Positions 7,650-18,365 of a stretch of DNA of 64,000 bases are shown here, piece after piece (position 1 is the stretch's first letter; each line of letters begins with the position of its first letter). Made by a program: the position numbers and the translations under genes. The notes below the pieces were generated by a model, which was not told the origin of the DNA, ran no database searches, and saw nothing but the letters and a program-made list of their open reading frames with translations. The stretch is from Bacillus sp. 491mf (lineage in GTDB: Bacteria > Bacillota > Bacilli > Bacillales > Bacillaceae_G). The stretch is from positions 124,001-188,000 of the forward strand of contig NZ_FOLV01000003.1 of NCBI RefSeq assembly GCF_900112415.1. Reading direction: 5' to 3'.

Positions 7650-10600
7650 ATGTCACTTCGATTTATAATAGGACGAGCTGGAAGTGGAAAGAGTACGATG
7701 TGTTTGCAAGAAGTGCAGCAAGAGCTGCAGCATCGTCCAAAAGGTGAAACGATTTTATATCTTGTGCCAGAGCAAATGACATTCCAAACGCAGCAAGCAT
7801 TAATTAATGGAGACGTAAGCGGCTCGATTCGTGCACAAGTGTTTAGTTTTTCGCGGTTAGCGTGGAAGGTGCTTCAAGAAGTAGGCGGAGCAAGCCGCCT
7901 TCATATTGATGAATCTGGTGTGCATATGTTGCTTCGTAAAATTGTCGAGGCGCGTAAAGAAGAATTATATGTTTTTCAGAAAGCAGCAGAGCAAAACGGA
8001 TTTTTTGAACAACTGGGCAGTATGATTACGGAATTTAAACGACACAATTTAACGCCGTCAAATGTGTATGCGATGTGGCAGGAATTAGAGGCTCATAGCA
8101 ATGGCAATGAACAGAAACTGTTAGCGAACAAAATGTATGATTTGCAGCTTCTATATGATGATTTTGAACGAGCGTTAATTGGAAAATATTTAGATTCTGA
8201 AGATTATATGCAGCTTTTATTTGAAAAGCTTCCCTATTCAGAGTATGTGAAGGATAGCATCATTTATATTGATGGATTTCATACATTTTCACCGCAAGAG
8301 TTAGAAATTGTAAGGCAACTACTGCGATGCGGAGCAAAGATGACAATTGCACTCACGATTGATGAGCAGACGTTATCACAGCAAGTAGATGAACTGGATT
8401 TATTTTATCAAACGCTGGTTACGTATGAAAAAATCAAACAAGTAGCAAGTGAAGAGAAAATTGTTATTGAAAATACGATTTTCATGCGAGAAGAGCCGCG
8501 TTTTATGTCACCAGCACTTGCGCATTTAGAGGCGCATTTTGATTCTCGTCCGTATGCAGAGTTTCAAGGTGAGTCACACATTACACTATATGCTGCGGCT
8601 AATTTGCGGGCAGAAGTGGAAGGTGTTGCGCGCGAAATTCGCAGATTAGTAGCAGAAGAAGGGTATCGTTACCGTGATATCGCAGTGCTTCTTCGTAACG
8701 GAGAAAGCTATTACGATATGATGAAGACATTGTTTACTGATTATAATATTCCGTTCTTTATTGATGAAAAACGCCCTATGCTTCACCATCCATTAATTGA
8801 GTTTATTCGTTCTGCGTTAGAAGTTATTAGTGGGAATTGGCGTTATGACGCGGTATTTCGTTGTATAAAAACCGAACTGTTGTACCCGTTAGATGGAAAT
8901 AAAGCGAAAATCCGTGATGAAATGGACGAATTTGAAAATTACTGTTTAGCGTATGGCGTGCGAGGGAAACGATGGACTTCGGAAGAGCCGTGGACATATC
9001 GCCGTTACCGTTCATTAGATGGTGTACATGGCGGTCAAACAGATAGCGAACGAGAAATGGAAGAAAAGATTAATCGTCTTCGTGAGATTGTTCGCACACC
9101 GATTATTCGTTTGCAAAAGCGATTAAAACGGGCAAGAGCGACAATGAGTATGTGTGAAGCAGTTTACTTATTTTTAGAAGAGCTAGACGTTCCGAAAAAA
9201 TTAGAAGCGTTACGCCTGCAAGCAGAAGAGGAAGGGAATTTCTTATTTGCTAATGATCATGATCAAGTATGGGAACAAGTCATCACGCTGCTAGATACGT
9301 GCGTTGAAATGCTAGGAGACGAGAAGATGTCTCTGTCTATGTTTGTAAATGTGATGACAACAGGTTTAGAGTCGCTCCAGTTCGCGAATATTCCACCGTC
9401 TTTAGATCAAGTGTTAATTGCAAATATTGACCGTTCGCGTCTTTCAAATATTCGAGCAGCATTTGTAATTGGAGCAAATGAAGGGATTATTCCAGCGGCG
9501 CCATCAGATGATGGAGTATTATCTGATGAAGAACGAGAAGTACTTGTTTCAGCAGGAATCGAACTGGCACCAACAGCGCGGCAAAAGTTACTCGATGAAC
9601 AATTTGTCATTTATCAAACAGTGACAAGGGCAGCAGAGAAGTTATATATTTCTTGTCCACTTGCAGATGAAGAAGGGAAGACGCTATTAACATCTAGCTT
9701 CATAAAGAAAGTGAAAAGAATGTTCCCATCTGCTGCTGAAATCTTTTTAACGAATGATGTCAATGATTTGTCTCATAGTGAGCAAATTTCATACGTTGCG
9801 ACGCCAGAAGTGACACTTTCTTATTTAACGCAGCAACTCCAAAATTGGAAACGATACGGTTTTGAAGGGAATCTTTCTTTCTGGTGGGATGTATACAATT
9901 TTTATGTTACAACGCCGGAATGGAAACAAAAGAGCATTCGTGTGTTATCCAGTTTGTTTTACCGAAACCGGGCTCGTAAATTAAGCAACGCCGTAAGCGA
10001 GGAGTTATACGGTGACAAAATTAAAGGCAGCGTATCACGTATGGAGCTCTTTAATCGCTGTGCGTATGCTCATTTTGCGCAGCATGGCTTATCTTTAAAA
10101 GAACGTGATATTTTTAAATTAGATGCACCAGATATCGGGGAACTGTTCCATGCCGCTTTGAAAAAAATTGCTGATAAATTATTGAAAGAAAAGCGGACTT
10201 GGGCTGATTTAACAGTAAAAGAGTGTGAATATCTTTCCGTTACAGTGATTGAAGAATTAGCGCCGCTTTTGCAACGCCAAATTTTATTAAGTTCCAACAG
10301 ACATCATTATTTAAAACATAAATTGCAGCAAATCATTTTCCGTACGTCACTTGTGTTACGAGAGCATGCAAAGTCGAGTGGATTTGTACCTGTTGATTTA
10401 GAAGTCGGATTTGGTATGGGCGGAACAAACTCGTTGCCAGCTATGAAATTTGGATTACCAAATGGTGTGGAAATGGAAGTGGTTGGGCGAATTGACCGCG
10501 TTGATAAAGCGGAAGATGAAACGGGCACGTTTTTACGTATTATCGATTATAAATCGAGTGCGAAAAAATTAGATTTAACGGAAGTGTATTACGGCCTAGC

Positions 10601-11159
10601 ACTGCAGATGCTAACATATTTAGATGTTGTCACAACAAACGCAAGCAAATGGATGGAGCGTGGCGGAAATGTAAATCCTGCCGGAGTCCTGTATTTCCAT
10701 ATTCATAATCCAATTGTTGAAATGAAAGGCGACGTGTCAGAGGCTGAAATAGAACAAGAAATTTTAAAGAAATTTAAAATGAAAGGGCTTGTCCTTGGAG
10801 ACGCTGATGTCGTGCGCTTAATGGATAACACATTAACGACAGGAAGCTCGAACATCATTTCAGCGGGTCTTAAAAAAGATGGCAGCTTTAGTGCTCGTTC
10901 TGATATTGCGAGTGAACAAGAATTTGATGTACTGCAAAAATACGTACATCGTACATTTGAAAACATCGGAACAGATATAACAGAAGGTGTCATCGATATC
11001 GCGCCGTATAAAATGGGGAACAAAACAGCATGTACGTTTTGTAATTTCCGCTCTGTTTGTCAATTTGACGAGTCGTTAGAAGATAACAAATACAGAGCAC
11101 TGCAAGATATGAAAGATAGTGAAGCATTAGAGAAGATGAGAGAGGAGACCCAGTCATGA
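7650..11159 (+). CDS. addB: ATP-dependent helicase/nuclease subunit B
   Basis: A 1169-aa subunit of the AddAB complex, which resects double-strand breaks and reads Chi for RecA-dependent repair and transformation. The Walker-A motif GRAGSGKST lies at residues 7-15. A C-terminal RecB-type nuclease includes IIDYKSS near 965 and the iron-sulphur cluster cysteines: one near 803 (FNRCAYAHF) and three near 1127-1137 ([10 protein letters not shown]). The ATG at 7650 is preceded by AAAGGCGGG. The 3' end overlaps addA by 4 nt (ATGA), implying translational coupling. Confidence 0.95.
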   Translation: MSLRFIIGRAGSGKSTMCLQEVQQELQHRPKGETILYLVPEQMTFQTQQALINGDVSGSIRAQVFSFSRLAWKVLQEVGGASRLHIDESGVHMLLRKIVEARKEELYVFQKAAEQNGFFEQLGSMITEFKRHNLTPSNVYAMWQELEAHSNGNEQKLLANKMYDLQLLYDDFERALIGKYLDSEDYMQLLFEKLPYSEYVKDSIIYIDGFHTFSPQELEIVRQLLRCGAKMTIALTIDEQTLSQQVDELDLFYQTLVTYEKIKQVASEEKIVIENTIFMREEPRFMSPALAHLEAHFDSRPYAEFQGESHITLYAAANLRAEVEGVAREIRRLVAEEGYRYRDIAVLLRNGESYYDMMKTLFTDYNIPFFIDEKRPMLHHPLIEFIRSALEVISGNWRYDAVFRCIKTELLYPLDGNKAKIRDEMDEFENYCLAYGVRGKRWTSEEPWTYRRYRSLDGVHGGQTDSEREMEEKINRLREIVRTPIIRLQKRLKRARATMSMCEAVYLFLEELDVPKKLEALRLQAEEEGNFLFANDHDQVWEQVITLLDTCVEMLGDEKMSLSMFVNVMTTGLESLQFANIPPSLDQVLIANIDRSRLSNIRAAFVIGANEGIIPAAPSDDGVLSDEEREVLVSAGIELAPTARQKLLDEQFVIYQTVTRAAEKLYISCPLADEEGKTLLTSSFIKKVKRMFPSAAEIFLTNDVNDLSHSEQISYVATPEVTLSYLTQQLQNWKRYGFEGNLSFWWDVYNFYVTTPEWKQKSIRVLSSLFYRNRARKLSNAVSEELYGDKIKGSVSRMELFNRCAYAHFAQHGLSLKERDIFKLDAPDIGELFHAALKKIADKLLKEKRTWADLTVKECEYLSVTVIEELAPLLQRQILLSSNRHHYLKHKLQQIIFRTSLVLREHAKSSGFVPVDLEVGFGMGGTNSLPAMKFGLPNGVEMEVVGRIDRVDKAEDETGTFLRIIDYKSSAKKLDLTEVYYGLALQMLTYLDVVTTNASKWMERGGNVNPAGVLYFHIHNPIVEMKGDVSEAEIEQEILKKFKMKGLVLGDADVVRLMDNTLTTGSSNIISAGLKKDGSFSARSDIASEQEFDVLQKYVHRTFENIGTDITEGVIDIAPYKMGNKTACTFCNFRSVCQFDESLEDNKYRALQDMKDSEALEKMREETQS

Positions 11160-14100
11160 TTCGAACTTGGCCAGCAAAACCAGAAGGAAGTCAGTGGACC
11201 GAGGATCAGTGGAAAGCAATCGTTGCGGATGGCCGTGATATTTTAGTTGCAGCTGCAGCTGGGTCGGGAAAAACAGCGGTACTTGTTGAACGTATTATTC
11301 GGAAAATGATTCGAGAGGACAATCCAGTTGATGTCGATCGATTGCTTGTCGTAACGTTTACGAATGCAGCGGCGCAAGAGATGAAAAACCGAATTGGAGA
11401 AGCGCTAGAAAAAGTATTGACCCTTGATCCAGTTTCGCCGCACATTCGCAAACAGCTGAGTCTTCTAAACAGAGCATCGATTTCGACAATTCATTCTTTC
11501 TGTTTACAAGTGATTCGAACGTATTATTATATGCTCGATGTTGATCCGCGTTTTCGCATTGCGAATGAAACGGAGAATGAATTGTTAAAAGAAGAAGTTC
11601 TCGATGACATATTAGAAGCAGAGTACGGCATGGAGAATAATGAGTTGTTTTTTGAACTTGTCGATCGTTACACGAGCGACCGCACTGACGATGATCTGCA
11701 GCGGATGATTTTGGCGCTTCATACTGAGTCAAGAGCGCATCCGGATCCGAACGGCTGGCTTGATAAATTAGTTGATGCATATAACGTCGAAGGAAAAACA
11801 ATTGCAGATTTACAGTACGCTTCGTATTTATTAGAGGATGTAAAGGTGCAGTTGGAAACGGCAAAGCAATATATTGAAAAAGCGATTGAGCTTGCGATGT
11901 TACCAGACGGCCCAGCACCGCGCGTTGAAACGCTGCAGGCGGATCTTTTGTTACTTCAGAACTTGTCCGAAGCAGCTTACGGTTCTTGGACAAGCACATA
12001 TGAAGCGATGCAAACTGCTTCTTGGCAAACGTTAAAGCGTATTAAAAAGAGTGATTATAATGAAGAGATTGTGAAGCAAGTTGATGGTTTGCGGAATAAA
12101 GCGAAAGATGAAGTAAAGAAACTGCATGAAGAATTATTTAGCCGTAGTCCAGAAAGTTTTTTACGCGATTTTCAAGATATGCACCCTGTGCTGCAAAAGC
12201 TTGTTAATCTTGTAAAAGTATTTACAGAACAGTTCCAAGCGATTAAGCGCGATAAAGGGATGGTTGATTTTACAGATTTAGAGCATTTTTGCTTACAAAT
12301 TTTAAGTGAGCGTACAAATGAGGGAGAACTGCGTCCATCACCAGTTGCGTGGCAGTACCGTCAAAAGTTTACAGAAGTGCTTGTTGATGAATATCAAGAT
12401 ACAAATTTTGTGCAAGAATCGATTATTAAGCTTGTAACGAAAGATTCGGAGCAAGATGGTAATTTATTTATGGTCGGCGATGTGAAGCAAAGTATTTATC
12501 GCTTCCGTTTAGCAGAGCCAGGACTATTTTTAGGGAAATATAAACGTTTTACATCTGAAGGCATCGATGGTGGCATGAAAATTGATTTAGCGAAAAACTT
12601 CCGCAGTCGTCATGAAGTACTCGCAGGGACAAACTATATTTTTAAACAAATTATGGGCGAAGCTGTCGGAGAAATTGATTATGATGAAGACGCTGAGTTA
12701 AAGCTTGGAGCGAGCTATCCGGAAGGGGAGGATACAGCAGCAGAATTGCTGTTTATCCATCAATCTGATAGCGAAGCAACGGATGAAGAGGAAGGCGTTG
12801 AATTAGAAAAGGCGCAATTAGAAGCGCGCCTCATTGCCCAAAGAATAAAAGTAATGGTCGATTCTGGTTATGAAATATATGACCGAAAAACAAACGGCAT
12901 GCGCCCTGTTACGTATCGTGATTTTGTTATTTTACTGCGCTCGATGCCGTGGGCGCCGCAAATTATGGAAGAGTTAAAACAGCAAGGTATTCCTGTGTAT
13001 GCAGAGCTTGCGACAGGTTATTTTGAAGCGACAGAAGTGAATGTAATGATGAACTTGTTTCGCGTCATTGATAATCCGGCGCAAGATATTCCGTTAGCAG
13101 CTGTGCTTCGTTCGCCAATTGTTGGATTAACAGACGAAGAACTGGCGACGCTGCGTTCTCATGGGAAAAAGGGCTCCTTTTATGAAGTAATGCGCTCGTT
13201 TTTGCAAGGCGCACCTTTAGAGGAAGAGAAAGAATTGCATGAGAAAATATCATGGTTTTACGAGCATTTACAAGAGTGGCGTGAATTTGCGCATCAGCAG
13301 TCGCTTTCTGATTTAATTTGGAAAGTGTATCGTGAAACAGGTTATTATGACTTTGTGGGTGGTCTTCCCGCTGGTAAGCAACGCCAGGCAAACCTTCGCG
13401 TCTTATATGACCGTGCTCGTCAATATGAATCGACTTCATTCCGTGGTTTATTCCGCTTCTTGCGTTTTATTGAGCGGATACTAGAACGCGGTGATGATAT
13501 GGGAACAGCACGTGCACTTGGTGAACAAGAAGATGTTGTGCGCATTATGACCATTCATAAAAGTAAGGGACTAGAGTTTCCAGTTGTATTTGTCGCAGGG
13601 CTTGGCAGACGTTTTAATACACAAGATTTAATGAAACGTTTCTTGCTGCATAAAGATTACGGATTTGGTTCGCAGTTTATTGATCCGAAAAAGCGTATTA
13701 AATATACGACATTATCGCAGCTTGCGATTAAGCGCAAAATGAAAATGGAGCTGATTGCCGAAGAAATGCGCGTTTTATATGTAGCGTTAACACGTGCGAA
13801 AGAAAAGCTCATTTTAATTGGAACTGTAAAAGATAAAGAAAAAGAAATCCAGAAATGGTTAGATGCCCGCGAACATACCGAATGGTTATTGCCGGATTAT
13901 GTACGTGCCGGGGCAACTTGTTATTTAGATTGGATTGTACCATCATTATGCAGACATAAAGATAGCGACATGCTTTTGCAGATGGGACAAGGAAGTATTC
14001 CAGCTGATTTATACGAATATGATGCAAACTGGAAAGTAGAAGCGGTTGACGCGGCAGAGTTGCAAGCACCGGAGCCAATGAAAGAAGAAAAACAAGAGTT

Positions 14101-14878
14101 GTTAGAAGCGCTCAGGGAGCAGAAAGCAGTTTCTCTTTGCAGTGAAAAGCAAGAGGAAGTGTATAAAAGGTTAACATGGCAGTACAGATTCGAAGATGCA
14201 GCAACGCACCGCGCCAAGCAATCTGTTACGGAAATTAAACGAAACTACCAATCGCAAGAGGGTAGTGATACGTCGTTTATTAAACGAGTTCGTGCACCAA
14301 TTGAAACGCGTCCGCGTTTTATGGAGAAAAAAGGACTTACGTATGCAGAACGCGGGACGGCCGTTCATACGGTTATGCAGCATGTAAACTTAGCGAAAAC
14401 AATAACGATTGAAGTAATTCAAGAACAAATTGCGGAAATGGTGAATAAAGAGCTGTTAACATTTGAACAAGCAGAAGAAATAGCACCGGAAAAAATTGTT
14501 GCATTTTTTGAAACAGAACTCGGAAAACGATTATTAGCTGCAAAGCATGTAGAGCGCGAAGTACCGTTTACAATGATGTTATCAGCAGATGAAGCATATC
14601 AAGATTGGACAGATGAACAAGACGAATCTATCCTTGTTCAAGGGGTTATCGATTGTATGATTGAGGAAGAAGATGGCATCGTTTTAATTGATTTTAAAAC
14701 AGATACAATTGAAGGGCGATTCCCAGGTGGATTCGAACAAGCGCGGCCAATATTAGAAGAACGGTACAAAACACAGCTTGCCCTTTATCGCAAGGCGTTA
14801 GAGAAAAGTCTACATCAATCTGTAAAAGAAACATATTTATATTTCTTTGATGGTAGTCACGTATTGCAAGTAGATTGA
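11156..14878 (+). CDS. addA: ATP-dependent helicase/nuclease subunit A
   Basis: A 1240-aa UvrD/Rep-type superfamily-1 helicase fused to a nuclease, partner of AddB. The Walker-A motif [11 protein letters not shown] is near residues 34-44, with the [11 protein letters not shown] motif II near 415 and the motif VI arginine in [13 protein letters not shown] near 880. The C-terminal nuclease core is [21 protein letters not shown]-like at about 1162-1182. Its start overlaps the addB stop. A strong terminator follows at once. In B. subtilis sbcDC genes follow addA, but here the gerP operon lies directly downstream in opposite orientation. Confidence 0.96.
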   Translation: MIRTWPAKPEGSQWTEDQWKAIVADGRDILVAAAAGSGKTAVLVERIIRKMIREDNPVDVDRLLVVTFTNAAAQEMKNRIGEALEKVLTLDPVSPHIRKQLSLLNRASISTIHSFCLQVIRTYYYMLDVDPRFRIANETENELLKEEVLDDILEAEYGMENNELFFELVDRYTSDRTDDDLQRMILALHTESRAHPDPNGWLDKLVDAYNVEGKTIADLQYASYLLEDVKVQLETAKQYIEKAIELAMLPDGPAPRVETLQADLLLLQNLSEAAYGSWTSTYEAMQTASWQTLKRIKKSDYNEEIVKQVDGLRNKAKDEVKKLHEELFSRSPESFLRDFQDMHPVLQKLVNLVKVFTEQFQAIKRDKGMVDFTDLEHFCLQILSERTNEGELRPSPVAWQYRQKFTEVLVDEYQDTNFVQESIIKLVTKDSEQDGNLFMVGDVKQSIYRFRLAEPGLFLGKYKRFTSEGIDGGMKIDLAKNFRSRHEVLAGTNYIFKQIMGEAVGEIDYDEDAELKLGASYPEGEDTAAELLFIHQSDSEATDEEEGVELEKAQLEARLIAQRIKVMVDSGYEIYDRKTNGMRPVTYRDFVILLRSMPWAPQIMEELKQQGIPVYAELATGYFEATEVNVMMNLFRVIDNPAQDIPLAAVLRSPIVGLTDEELATLRSHGKKGSFYEVMRSFLQGAPLEEEKELHEKISWFYEHLQEWREFAHQQSLSDLIWKVYRETGYYDFVGGLPAGKQRQANLRVLYDRARQYESTSFRGLFRFLRFIERILERGDDMGTARALGEQEDVVRIMTIHKSKGLEFPVVFVAGLGRRFNTQDLMKRFLLHKDYGFGSQFIDPKKRIKYTTLSQLAIKRKMKMELIAEEMRVLYVALTRAKEKLILIGTVKDKEKEIQKWLDAREHTEWLLPDYVRAGATCYLDWIVPSLCRHKDSDMLLQMGQGSIPADLYEYDANWKVEAVDAAELQAPEPMKEEKQELLEALREQKAVSLCSEKQEEVYKRLTWQYRFEDAATHRAKQSVTEIKRNYQSQEGSDTSFIKRVRAPIETRPRFMEKKGLTYAERGTAVHTVMQHVNLAKTITIEVIQEQIAEMVNKELLTFEQAEEIAPEKIVAFFETELGKRLLAAKHVEREVPFTMMLSADEAYQDWTDEQDESILVQGVIDCMIEEEDGIVLIDFKTDTIEGRFPGGFEQARPILEERYKTQLALYRKALEKSLHQSVKETYLYFFDGSHVLQVD

Positions 14879-14890
14879 TGGAAAACGAGA

Positions 14891-14918
14891 AAACGGAGGG
14901 AATCCCTCCGTTTTTTTG
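14891..14918 (+). terminator. terminator after addA, shared by convergent gerPF
   Basis: AAACGGAGGGA/TCCCTCCGTTT stem followed by a T-run. It lies between the convergent addA and gerPF stops and can act in both directions. Confidence 0.9.
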
Positions 14919-14927
14919 TTTTCCGCG

Positions 14928-15143
14928 CTATGCTGTTCCGATTTGGTCTTGATCAGCTACGTCAGAATCAAATGTATTTGTACCACTTACACCGTTAAAT
15001 GTATTTAAAACAAATGCAACATTTGATGAACCGGATCCGTTGTAAGCTTTCGTATTTTCTTTTGGAGATACATTATAGAAATCTCCTAAGTTAAAAGAAC
15101 CGTTACTATTTTGAACGACTAAATTTCCGACAAGAGACGGCAT
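14928..15143 (-). CDS. gerPF: spore germination protein GerPF
   Basis: A 71-aa last member of the gerP operon. It starts MPSLVGNLVVQNSNGSFNLG and carries the GerPA/GerPF-family pattern of short beta segments (a VGNLVVQN strand and a FNLGDF-type turn) found in both end genes of the cluster. GerP proteins act in the spore coat and are needed for germinants to reach inner-membrane receptors. The ATG is preceded by an AAAAGGAATTTGAAG-like ribosome site. It is co-directional with the upstream gerP genes. Confidence 0.92.
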   Translation of the reverse strand: MPSLVGNLVVQNSNGSFNLGDFYNVSPKENTKAYNGSGSSNVAFVLNTFNGVSGTNTFDSDVADQDQIGTA

Positions 15144-15175
15144 GTTTTCACCTACTTCAAATTCCTTTTATGGTA

Positions 15176-15571
15176 CTATATGCGTTCTTGGTGAAAAGGT
15201 TCTTTTGTAACAAAGTGGCGAATTTGTAAAATGCGTGAGTTTGCAAATACGTAATCAATAGATCCAATATGAAGACAAGAGGCGTTTAGCATACTTTGAA
15301 TGGTAATGCAGTCTACCTCGATAAAGGGATTTGTATTAATGACTGTCATTCGCACTTCGTTGACACGAGTTGGAATTGTGATTTTATCGTCGACAAATAT
15401 TTTATATGCTTCCATGTCTCCTTCTTTAGAAATAAAGTTAGCAATTTCACGCTGGACGATAATCGCTCTAGTTTTTAATTCTGCATGATTTGAATCACCA
15501 ACTTGAACAACGGAACTGAGTCCTAGCGTCATGACATCGGACTGATGAACAACGGAAATATGTCGAAACAA
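15176..15571 (-). CDS. gerPE: spore germination protein GerPE
   Basis: A 131-aa spore-coat permeability protein of the gerP operon. The start is TTG, set by AAGGAGG 8 nt upstream; no better ATG is available. The sequence MFRHISVVHQSDVMTLGLSS is characteristic of GerPE, which has no known enzymatic motif. It lies 12 nt after gerPD and 32 nt before gerPF. Assignment rests on position within the six-gene set and on family resemblance. Confidence 0.9.
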   Translation of the reverse strand: MFRHISVVHQSDVMTLGLSSVVQVGDSNHAELKTRAIIVQREIANFISKEGDMEAYKIFVDDKITIPTRVNEVRMTVINTNPFIEVDCITIQSMLNASCLHIGSIDYVFANSRILQIRHFVTKEPFHQERI

Positions 15572-15583
15572 AACGAGCCCTCC

Positions 15584-15778
15584 TTATCGAGGAGTGGTAG
15601 GTACAGCGGTTACGAGTGGTACAAATGGTCCGCCTGTAACCGATTCAAACGGTGTATCTAAAATAGAAGATGAAATAATAAGGTTTGCATCGCCGACTAA
15701 GAATAAAGCAGACGAAGATATCCCAAGAGATCGAATATTTCCGACTTTGATTTCATGATTAATGACAGTAAAATTCAT
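15584..15778 (-). CDS. gerPD: spore germination protein GerPD
   Basis: A 64-aa protein starting MNFTVINHEIKVGNIRSLGI. An in-frame GTG two codons upstream (15784) is only 3 nt from the GGAG ribosome site, whereas the ATG at 15778 is 9 nt away and is preferred. The C-terminus is proline/threonine-rich. It belongs to the spore-coat GerP set. The start lies a few bases beyond the gerPC stop, so translation is probably coupled. Confidence 0.88.
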   Translation of the reverse strand: MNFTVINHEIKVGNIRSLGISSSALFLVGDANLIISSSILDTPFESVTGGPFVPLVTAVPTTPR

Positions 15779-15784
15779 ATGCAC

Positions 15785-16399
15785 TTACTCCTTTCGGAAG
15801 TTACGTGGTATATGCTGAATAAAGGAAAGAAATGCTTTATCAATATCTTGTTTCATTGCTCGAATAATGACATCTTTCATATACTGCGGATTCGATGTAA
15901 TTTCGGGATGCGGCTGTACTTGAGATAAATAGTACGGGAGACGATGTTCCATTTGTTGTTTTATATCATCAATCATCATTTGACGGTACATATCATCAAG
16001 AGGTGTTCGTTCTTCTTGCTCAAAATGAAGAATCCGGGTATACGCTTCTTCGTCTAGATAGCGATGCATTTCTTGAATGATGTCTTGATAAAAATCGGGA
16101 TTTACTTGAGTTTCAGGATTTACTTTTAATGTTTCAGTCTCCACATCAAAGTCTTCAATTATTTCGCCCTTGCTCGTAAAAGGATTTAAACCAATATTTA
16201 ATGTACCACTTAAAGTTTCGACTTTTAGTTGATCAAATTTATATTCGACTTTCCCAATTGAAGAAGATGGGCGCTGTTTTAGTTCTGCTATTTCCTCCGT
16301 TATTTGCGTTAGCTTTGTTTCTAAAATATTTATTCTTTCTTGTTGTTGTTGAATTACTTGTTGTAATTGTTGTAAATAAGTATACAGATCTTGATTCAC
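15785..16399 (-). CDS. gerPC: spore germination protein GerPC
   Basis: A 204-aa protein, the largest GerP protein. The N-terminal ~45 residues are a glutamine-rich coiled coil (LQQLQQVIQQQQERINILE), followed by a mixed alpha/beta part. The start is GTG, 9 nt after AGGAGG. It is required with the other GerP proteins for germinant passage through the coat, and the coiled coil suggests a scaffold role (inference). Confidence 0.9.
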   Translation of the reverse strand: MNQDLYTYLQQLQQVIQQQQERINILETKLTQITEEIAELKQRPSSSIGKVEYKFDQLKVETLSGTLNIGLNPFTSKGEIIEDFDVETETLKVNPETQVNPDFYQDIIQEMHRYLDEEAYTRILHFEQEERTPLDDMYRQMMIDDIKQQMEHRLPYYLSQVQPHPEITSNPQYMKDVIIRAMKQDIDKAFLSFIQHIPRNFRKE

Positions 16400-16460
16400 T
16401 GCTAGAAGCCTCCTTTTTGATCTGGAGGGTATATTGGTATATGTCTATGATATTAGTCCG

Positions 16461-16670
16461 TTAAGAAGAACTAGGAGGGGGAGGGGAAACAGAAATAATT
16501 TGTCCCTGAGCTGTTAGCGGAGGGGTTGGTTGTGTAAATCCACCTGTATTCGAGAACTTTGATAATGTTTTTATACTACCTGCGCTTCCAATTTGAAAGA
16601 CAGCTGAAGTTGTAAGGTTCTCTATTCTTATGTTTTTAATAATAATACTTTGGTGTACATACAGTTTCAA
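16461..16670 (-). CDS. gerPB: spore germination protein GerPB
   Basis: A 69-aa protein starting MKLYVHQSIIIKNIRIENLT and ending in a run of prolines and serines (PPPPSSS). The start codon is TTG, placed 8 nt after AAAGGAGGG. The QIGSAGSIKTLSKFSNTGGF segment is typical of the GerPB family. It is the second gene of the gerP operon. Confidence 0.9.
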   Translation of the reverse strand: MKLYVHQSIIIKNIRIENLTTSAVFQIGSAGSIKTLSKFSNTGGFTQPTPPLTAQGQIISVSPPPPSSS

Positions 16671-16684
16671 TTTTTTTCCCTCCT

Positions 16685-16906
16685 TTAATAAGTAGCAGTG
16701 ATTGGTTGATCGATTACATCATTATCGTTTACATTTGTTATGTTTTCGTAATTGTATATGGCTACCTGTTCTCCGACATTAAAAGAACCCGCTCCTGCAA
16801 ATGCACGGGAATAACTAATGGGGCGAATGGCAAAAACATCTCCAATGTGAAATACACCACTTGATCCGACGTTAACAATATTAACGTGTCCAACCATTGC
16901 AGGCAT
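16685..16906 (-). CDS. gerPA: spore germination protein GerPA
   Basis: A 73-aa first gene of the gerP operon. MPAMVGHVNIVNVGSSGVFH matches the GerPA/PF family. The ATG at 16906 lies 6 nt from AAAGGTG; a longer frame from 16915 has no ribosome site. It is transcribed in the mother cell from the sigma-K-type promoter at 16986-17014. It works with GerPB-PF to make the coat permeable to small germinants. Confidence 0.92.
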   Translation of the reverse strand: MPAMVGHVNIVNVGSSGVFHIGDVFAIRPISYSRAFAGAGSFNVGEQVAIYNYENITNVNDNDVIDQPITATY

Positions 16907-16985
16907 AGAAAACACCTTTCATGTTAAAAGTTTTTGTATTTGTCCCTTTTTCATCTGAATGTCTATGATGGGAGTTTTACTCTAT

Positions 16986-17014
16986 TATTGTATGGGCGTT
17001 TGTGCAAATATGTG
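16986..17014 (-). promoter_or_regulatory. sigma-K promoter of the gerP operon
   Basis: On the minus strand CACA (17011-17014), a 16-nt spacer and CATACAATA (16986-16994) match the sigma-K consensus mACm-16-CATAnnnTA exactly. It lies about 80 nt before gerPA. Family knowledge: gerP is a late mother-cell (sigma-K) operon. Confidence 0.8.
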
Positions 17015-17044
17015 TCTGTTATTTTCTAAATAAAAAACGCACAC

Positions 17045-17224
17045 TCATTGGGAGTGCACGTCTGTATGTTGAGTTGGCATATCATCTATTTGTATGAGTA
17101 ATATAACATTTAAGAGCCTGTCCAGCTCTTGACTACAACTAACCGTTTTTTGAGATGTCATTCCGTATCGTTTGGCCAAGTATTTCATCTTTTCGCGTTT
17201 TTTTTCAATTGCTTGCTCAAACAT
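17045..17224 (-). CDS. yisI: Spo0E-family aspartyl-phosphate phosphatase (YisI-like)
   Basis: A 59-aa protein, MFEQAIEKKREKMKYLAKRY onwards, a two-helix hairpin carrying the Spo0E signature SQELDRLL at about residues 31-38. Such proteins dephosphorylate Spo0A-P and delay sporulation. GGAG lies 8 nt before the ATG, with a second AAGGAG further up. It sits between gerPA and yisK, exactly where yisI lies in B. subtilis. A TATAAT on the minus strand (17273-17278) could be the -10 box, and a Spo0A-box match lies at 17335-17343. It was found by reading; it is too short for common length cut-offs. Confidence 0.88.
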   Translation of the reverse strand: MFEQAIEKKREKMKYLAKRYGMTSQKTVSCSQELDRLLNVILLIQIDDMPTQHTDVHSQ

Positions 17225-17334
17225 AGAATCGGCTCCGTCTCCTTATAGATTTTAGGTGTGTCTGTAGTACATATTATACAAACTTTCCATAAAAAAGAAA
17301 CGTATTCGCTAAAAGAAGAAGGAATTCTACATAT

Positions 17335-17343
17335 TTTGTCAAA
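17335..17343. promoter_or_regulatory. candidate Spo0A box between yisI and yisK
   Basis: TTTGTCAAA matches the 0A-box consensus TTTGTCRAA at all positions. It lies about 60 nt upstream of the putative yisI -10 box and about 95 nt upstream of yisK. It is a single site in AT-rich DNA, so chance cannot be excluded. Confidence 0.35.
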
Positions 17344-17438
17344 AAAATTTTTCGAATATGTGAACATTAGAAAGAATATTGTAAATTAAAAATATTTTCG
17401 GGAGGATTTTTGTTAATAGGTGCGAATACAATTACAGT

Positions 17439-18365
17439 ATGAATTTGAAGATGGGATGTGGAAATGTGCGGTTTGTGACAGCAAAAACAGATGAAAAAGT
17501 GTTTGTTGGTGTTATAGACGAAACATCACAAACGGTGTTGCATGTAAGAGAAGCGCAACGGAAAAAAGAGGAAAAGGTTACGATTCCTATTACGATGTTA
17601 GAATGCATTGACCGAGGAGAATCCTTTATTACAAAAGTAATTGAGATTGTCGAATGGGCGAAAGAACATTGCCAGGATGCTTATTATCCATTATCGGAAG
17701 TTAAGTTATTAGCTCCGATTCCAAGGCCAAGAAAAAATATTCTTTGTGTTGGGAAAAACTATTATGAACATGTAATCGAAATGGACAAAGAGGGAACCAT
17801 TCCAGAAAATATTATTATTTTTACAAAGGCCCCGACAACTGTAATTGGCGAGGGGGATCAAATTTATAGTCATCCGCATGCGACAAATGAGCTTGATTAT
17901 GAAGGTGAGCTTGCAATTGTGATTGGAAAGCGTGGAAAGGCAATTCCGAAAGAAGAAGCCTTGCATCACGTGTTTGGTTATACGATTGTAAATGATGTGA
18001 CAGCCAGGGATATTCAAAAGAAGCATAAGCAATTTTTTCTTGGGAAAAGTTTTGATACATTTTGTCCAATGGGACCATCTATCGTACACCACTCAATGAT
18101 TCATAATCCGAATGCGCTTCATATTGAAACGAAGGTGAACGGGGAAGTACGTCAATCTTCTACAACGGCAAATATGATGTTTTCCATTGAAGAAATTATC
18201 TCAATTATAAGTAAAGGTATGACGTTAGAGCCAGGTGATATTATTGCGACCGGAACACCAGCCGGAGTTGGAAAAGGATTTCAACCACCTCGATTTCTAC
18301 ATGCTGGCGATGAGGTTGCTATCACTGTAGAAAATGTCGGAACGCTTCGTAATGCTGTTAAATAA
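17439..18365 (+). CDS. yisK: fumarylacetoacetate-hydrolase-fold protein (YisK-like)
   Basis: A 308-aa protein. The FAH-fold domain spans about residues 90-305, with metal ligands in LDYEGELAIVIGK and the TARDIQKKHKQFFLGKSFDT loop, and the GTPAGVGKG turn near the end. B. subtilis YisK is reported to have oxaloacetate decarboxylase activity and to interact with the Mbl cytoskeleton. The start is uncertain: ATG 17439 lacks a close ribosome site, and GTG 17466 is possible. A GGGAGG at about 17400 serves a ten-codon TTG frame whose TGA overlaps the ATG (ATGA), which may allow coupled initiation. The end overlaps the next gene by 14 nt. Confidence 0.87.
   Translation: MNLKMGCGNVRFVTAKTDEKVFVGVIDETSQTVLHVREAQRKKEEKVTIPITMLECIDRGESFITKVIEIVEWAKEHCQDAYYPLSEVKLLAPIPRPRKNILCVGKNYYEHVIEMDKEGTIPENIIIFTKAPTTVIGEGDQIYSHPHATNELDYEGELAIVIGKRGKAIPKEEALHHVFGYTIVNDVTARDIQKKHKQFFLGKSFDTFCPMGPSIVHHSMIHNPNALHIETKVNGEVRQSSTTANMMFSIEEIISIISKGMTLEPGDIIATGTPAGVGKGFQPPRFLHAGDEVAITVENVGTLRNAVK

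Noticed and set aside
17335-17343. -35 box (TTGACA on the minus strand) for yisI
   Set aside because: No -10 hexamer lies 16-18 nt downstream on that strand, and the nearest TATAAT is much further away.
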